This document shows, piece after piece, positions 62,605 through 64,000 of a stretch of 64,000 nt of DNA. This DNA comes from Neostapfia colusana. Lineage: Eukaryota > Streptophyta > Magnoliopsida > Poales > Poaceae. The stretch spans positions 32,679,760 through 32,743,759 of the forward strand of contig JASWHV010000010.1 in assembly GCA_030760725.1 (NCBI GenBank). Reading direction: 5' to 3'. The notes under the pieces were generated by a model, which saw only the letters and a list, made by a program, of their open reading frames with translations, was not told the origin of the DNA and searched no databases. The first letter of the stretch is position 1, and every line of letters begins with the position of its first letter. Position numbers and translations under genes: made by a program.

Positions 62605-64000
62605 TGTCACACCCGGTTTTTCCGAAGAACAACCAAGTGAATATCACATGTATGCCAGGATCATTTTCTCATACATGTGATGACAAATAGTGAAGCATCA
62701 TTTATTACAAGCCAGGTGTCGAATATAAATAAGTCTTACATCACAAATGTCTCAATGAACACTAATGCTTCATCACAAGTAAATAAACTAGCAGCGGAAT
62801 ATTATTCTTTAGGGCTCCATCACAGGTGTTGCCCGGGGGTCTTCATGAACCTAGAAACCTTCCTCGGGTCCAAAATCTTGGTCATTATACACCACCTCAT
62901 TATCTTGACCTGAGCAGCAATATAAACCAACAAATATGCAAGGTTGAGTACCAATGGTACTCAGCAAGTGTAGGAAAATTATATCATGCATGGCTAGAAC
63001 AAGGAGAGGTTGAACTCATGGTTAAAGCACTACGCAATTTATACCTATCACCTTAGCTTATTAAGCACCTACATTACTACACAGGTGAAATGATCCAAAT
63101 CTCCCATCCCATCATCATAAACCAATAACCATAATCATCATTTCCAATGTGAAGCTCCCCGCTTAACTTCCAAAACCATCAATTCTCTAATCATGAATAA
63201 GTCCAGGCCGCTCTTAACCGTGAGCACGGCTGTCAAGACAGTTTTGACTCTGCAGAGTTTGTACCACTGTACCCACAAGTAGTGATTTCATCCCCCGTTG
63301 CCGGGTGGACTAAAAGAACCTCCATTATGCCAGTGGCTACGAACCACATTCACACTTCCCAGGTGTGTGGCCAAGAGATCACTACGAAGCCTTTACAAAG
63401 GGATTCCCGACGAGCGTGGGCCCACTGAGGTTTCACCCCTAACAGCATACAAGAGGCTCCAACCCCGCTGCAGTGGCCCCCTCTTGAGCCTTGCGGTTCA
63501 TATGGCAGTCCAGCTGACTCCTATTCCCCGCACCATCCAACACACCCATACTACGCCGGGGATACACCTAATTAATTGGCTAAGCTGCCCCATCTCAGCA
63601 TGTGGTTGGCACTGTAAAGCCGGGTTACATGCTCCATGAACCGGTCCTTAGGATCCAGGCAAGTACTAAACACAAACCCAAGTCTCGTGCACCCAGCACA
63701 CAACCAAAACATCCAACTTGCCTTGATCCCTACCTCTACATAACTCACAATGTCTCATTCAAGAGTATGGTAATATAAACTGATGATCTCATGTCCCAAA
63801 TATCCCATTCTAAACATGGCTAAGCATATGCATGGACATAAATGACATGACAAAATAAATCCCAACCCAAGCTACAAGGAAACAAGGTAATGCAATTCTA
63901 GGGAAACTTCCTAGCATGGGTTTCATATTTCATTTGACAATGCAAATAATTCTATCTACACATCAAGGACACTTGCCTCCTTCTTGCTGCTCTTGAAATG
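62605..64000 (-). mobile_element. Element I: LTR of a second chromovirus-type element, partial
   Basis: It starts TGTCACACCCGG at 62605. Its landmark order (ATGGTACTCAGCAAGTG, CTTTACAAAGGG, GGTTTCACC, CCCCTCTTG, TATTCCCCG, AACCGGTCCTTAGG, GGACACTTGCC) follows that of 5846-7400. In that chromovirus this side is the LTR 3' end, so I is probably minus-oriented and this is its 3' LTR end. The flank AGCAG (62600-62604) is the expected TSD copy. The ORFs here are short and not credible. Confidence 0.65.

Larger units (their letters stand above)
28043..64000 (+). mobile_element. Element D: older Tat-lineage element, right part outside window
   Basis: 5' LTR 28043-29237, primer site, and the first 87 codons of gag to 29555, where element H interrupts. 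The left flank is GAGGC (28038-28042). The rest of gag should resume after H beyond the window. The LTR is a diverged variant of the family. Confidence 0.75.

Noticed and set aside
62677..63639. Small open frames at the right end
   Set aside because: Short, without domains, and within an LTR-like non-coding sequence shared in order with 5846-7400.

Overview
The window is dense plant repeat DNA, almost certainly from a grass. It is GC-rich and made of nested LTR retrotransposons of two Ty3/gypsy lineages. I see no host gene, tRNA, rRNA or bacterial feature. The species cannot be named from the sequence alone. Working labels below (A, B, C and so on) are mine.

Left part, 1-9151: a minus-strand chromovirus (Tekay/Del-like, with a chromodomain-like C-terminus), broken by stops and frameshifts. 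Its 3' LTR runs off the left edge. Its 5' LTR contains a 2.7-kb foldback. It sits in the primer-site region of element A.

The rest, about 9152-62604, is built almost entirely from one family of Tat-lineage elements. Their LTRs are about 1097 bp, start TGTCGGTACC and end CACTTCGACA. They share a primer site (TTTGGCGCGCCAGG), a gag with a C-H-H-C zinc knuckle, and an antisense ORF (aORF) between pol and the 3' LTR. Left cluster: A (+, to 22646) is interrupted by B (-, 12729-19237, TSD TGCAT). A lies in the gag of C (-, to 25643), and C lies in an LTR remnant J (to 25864). Right cluster: K (remnant) contains D (+, from 28043), which contains H (+, from 29556). H contains G (+, 30006-52221, TSD GTATT), G contains F (-, 30037-43448, TSD CCCGC), and F contains E (-). 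H's 3' LTR (61717-62604) is cut by a second, chromovirus-type LTR (I, 62605 to the right edge). The nesting is proved by matching target-site duplications and by split LTRs that add up to full length.

The Tat family shows three structural classes. G has nearly full pol (protease, RT, two RNase H domains, integrase) but no aORF. F and H carry the same deleted pol. A, B and E (and probably C, D and K, seen only in part) keep gag and/or a short aORF, with pol reduced to its last codons. G is the nearest thing to an autonomous partner, but it has stops and a catalytic Asp-to-Asn change in integrase. Only E has both gag and aORF uninterrupted.

Most notable points: a three-LTR array formed by recombination between E and F; arrays of G-box (CACGTG) units shared by LTRs of two unrelated lineages; trans-amplification of pol-deleted copies; intact antisense ORFs with a conserved TATA-like site about 100 bp upstream; and a candidate spliceosomal intron in the long aORF.
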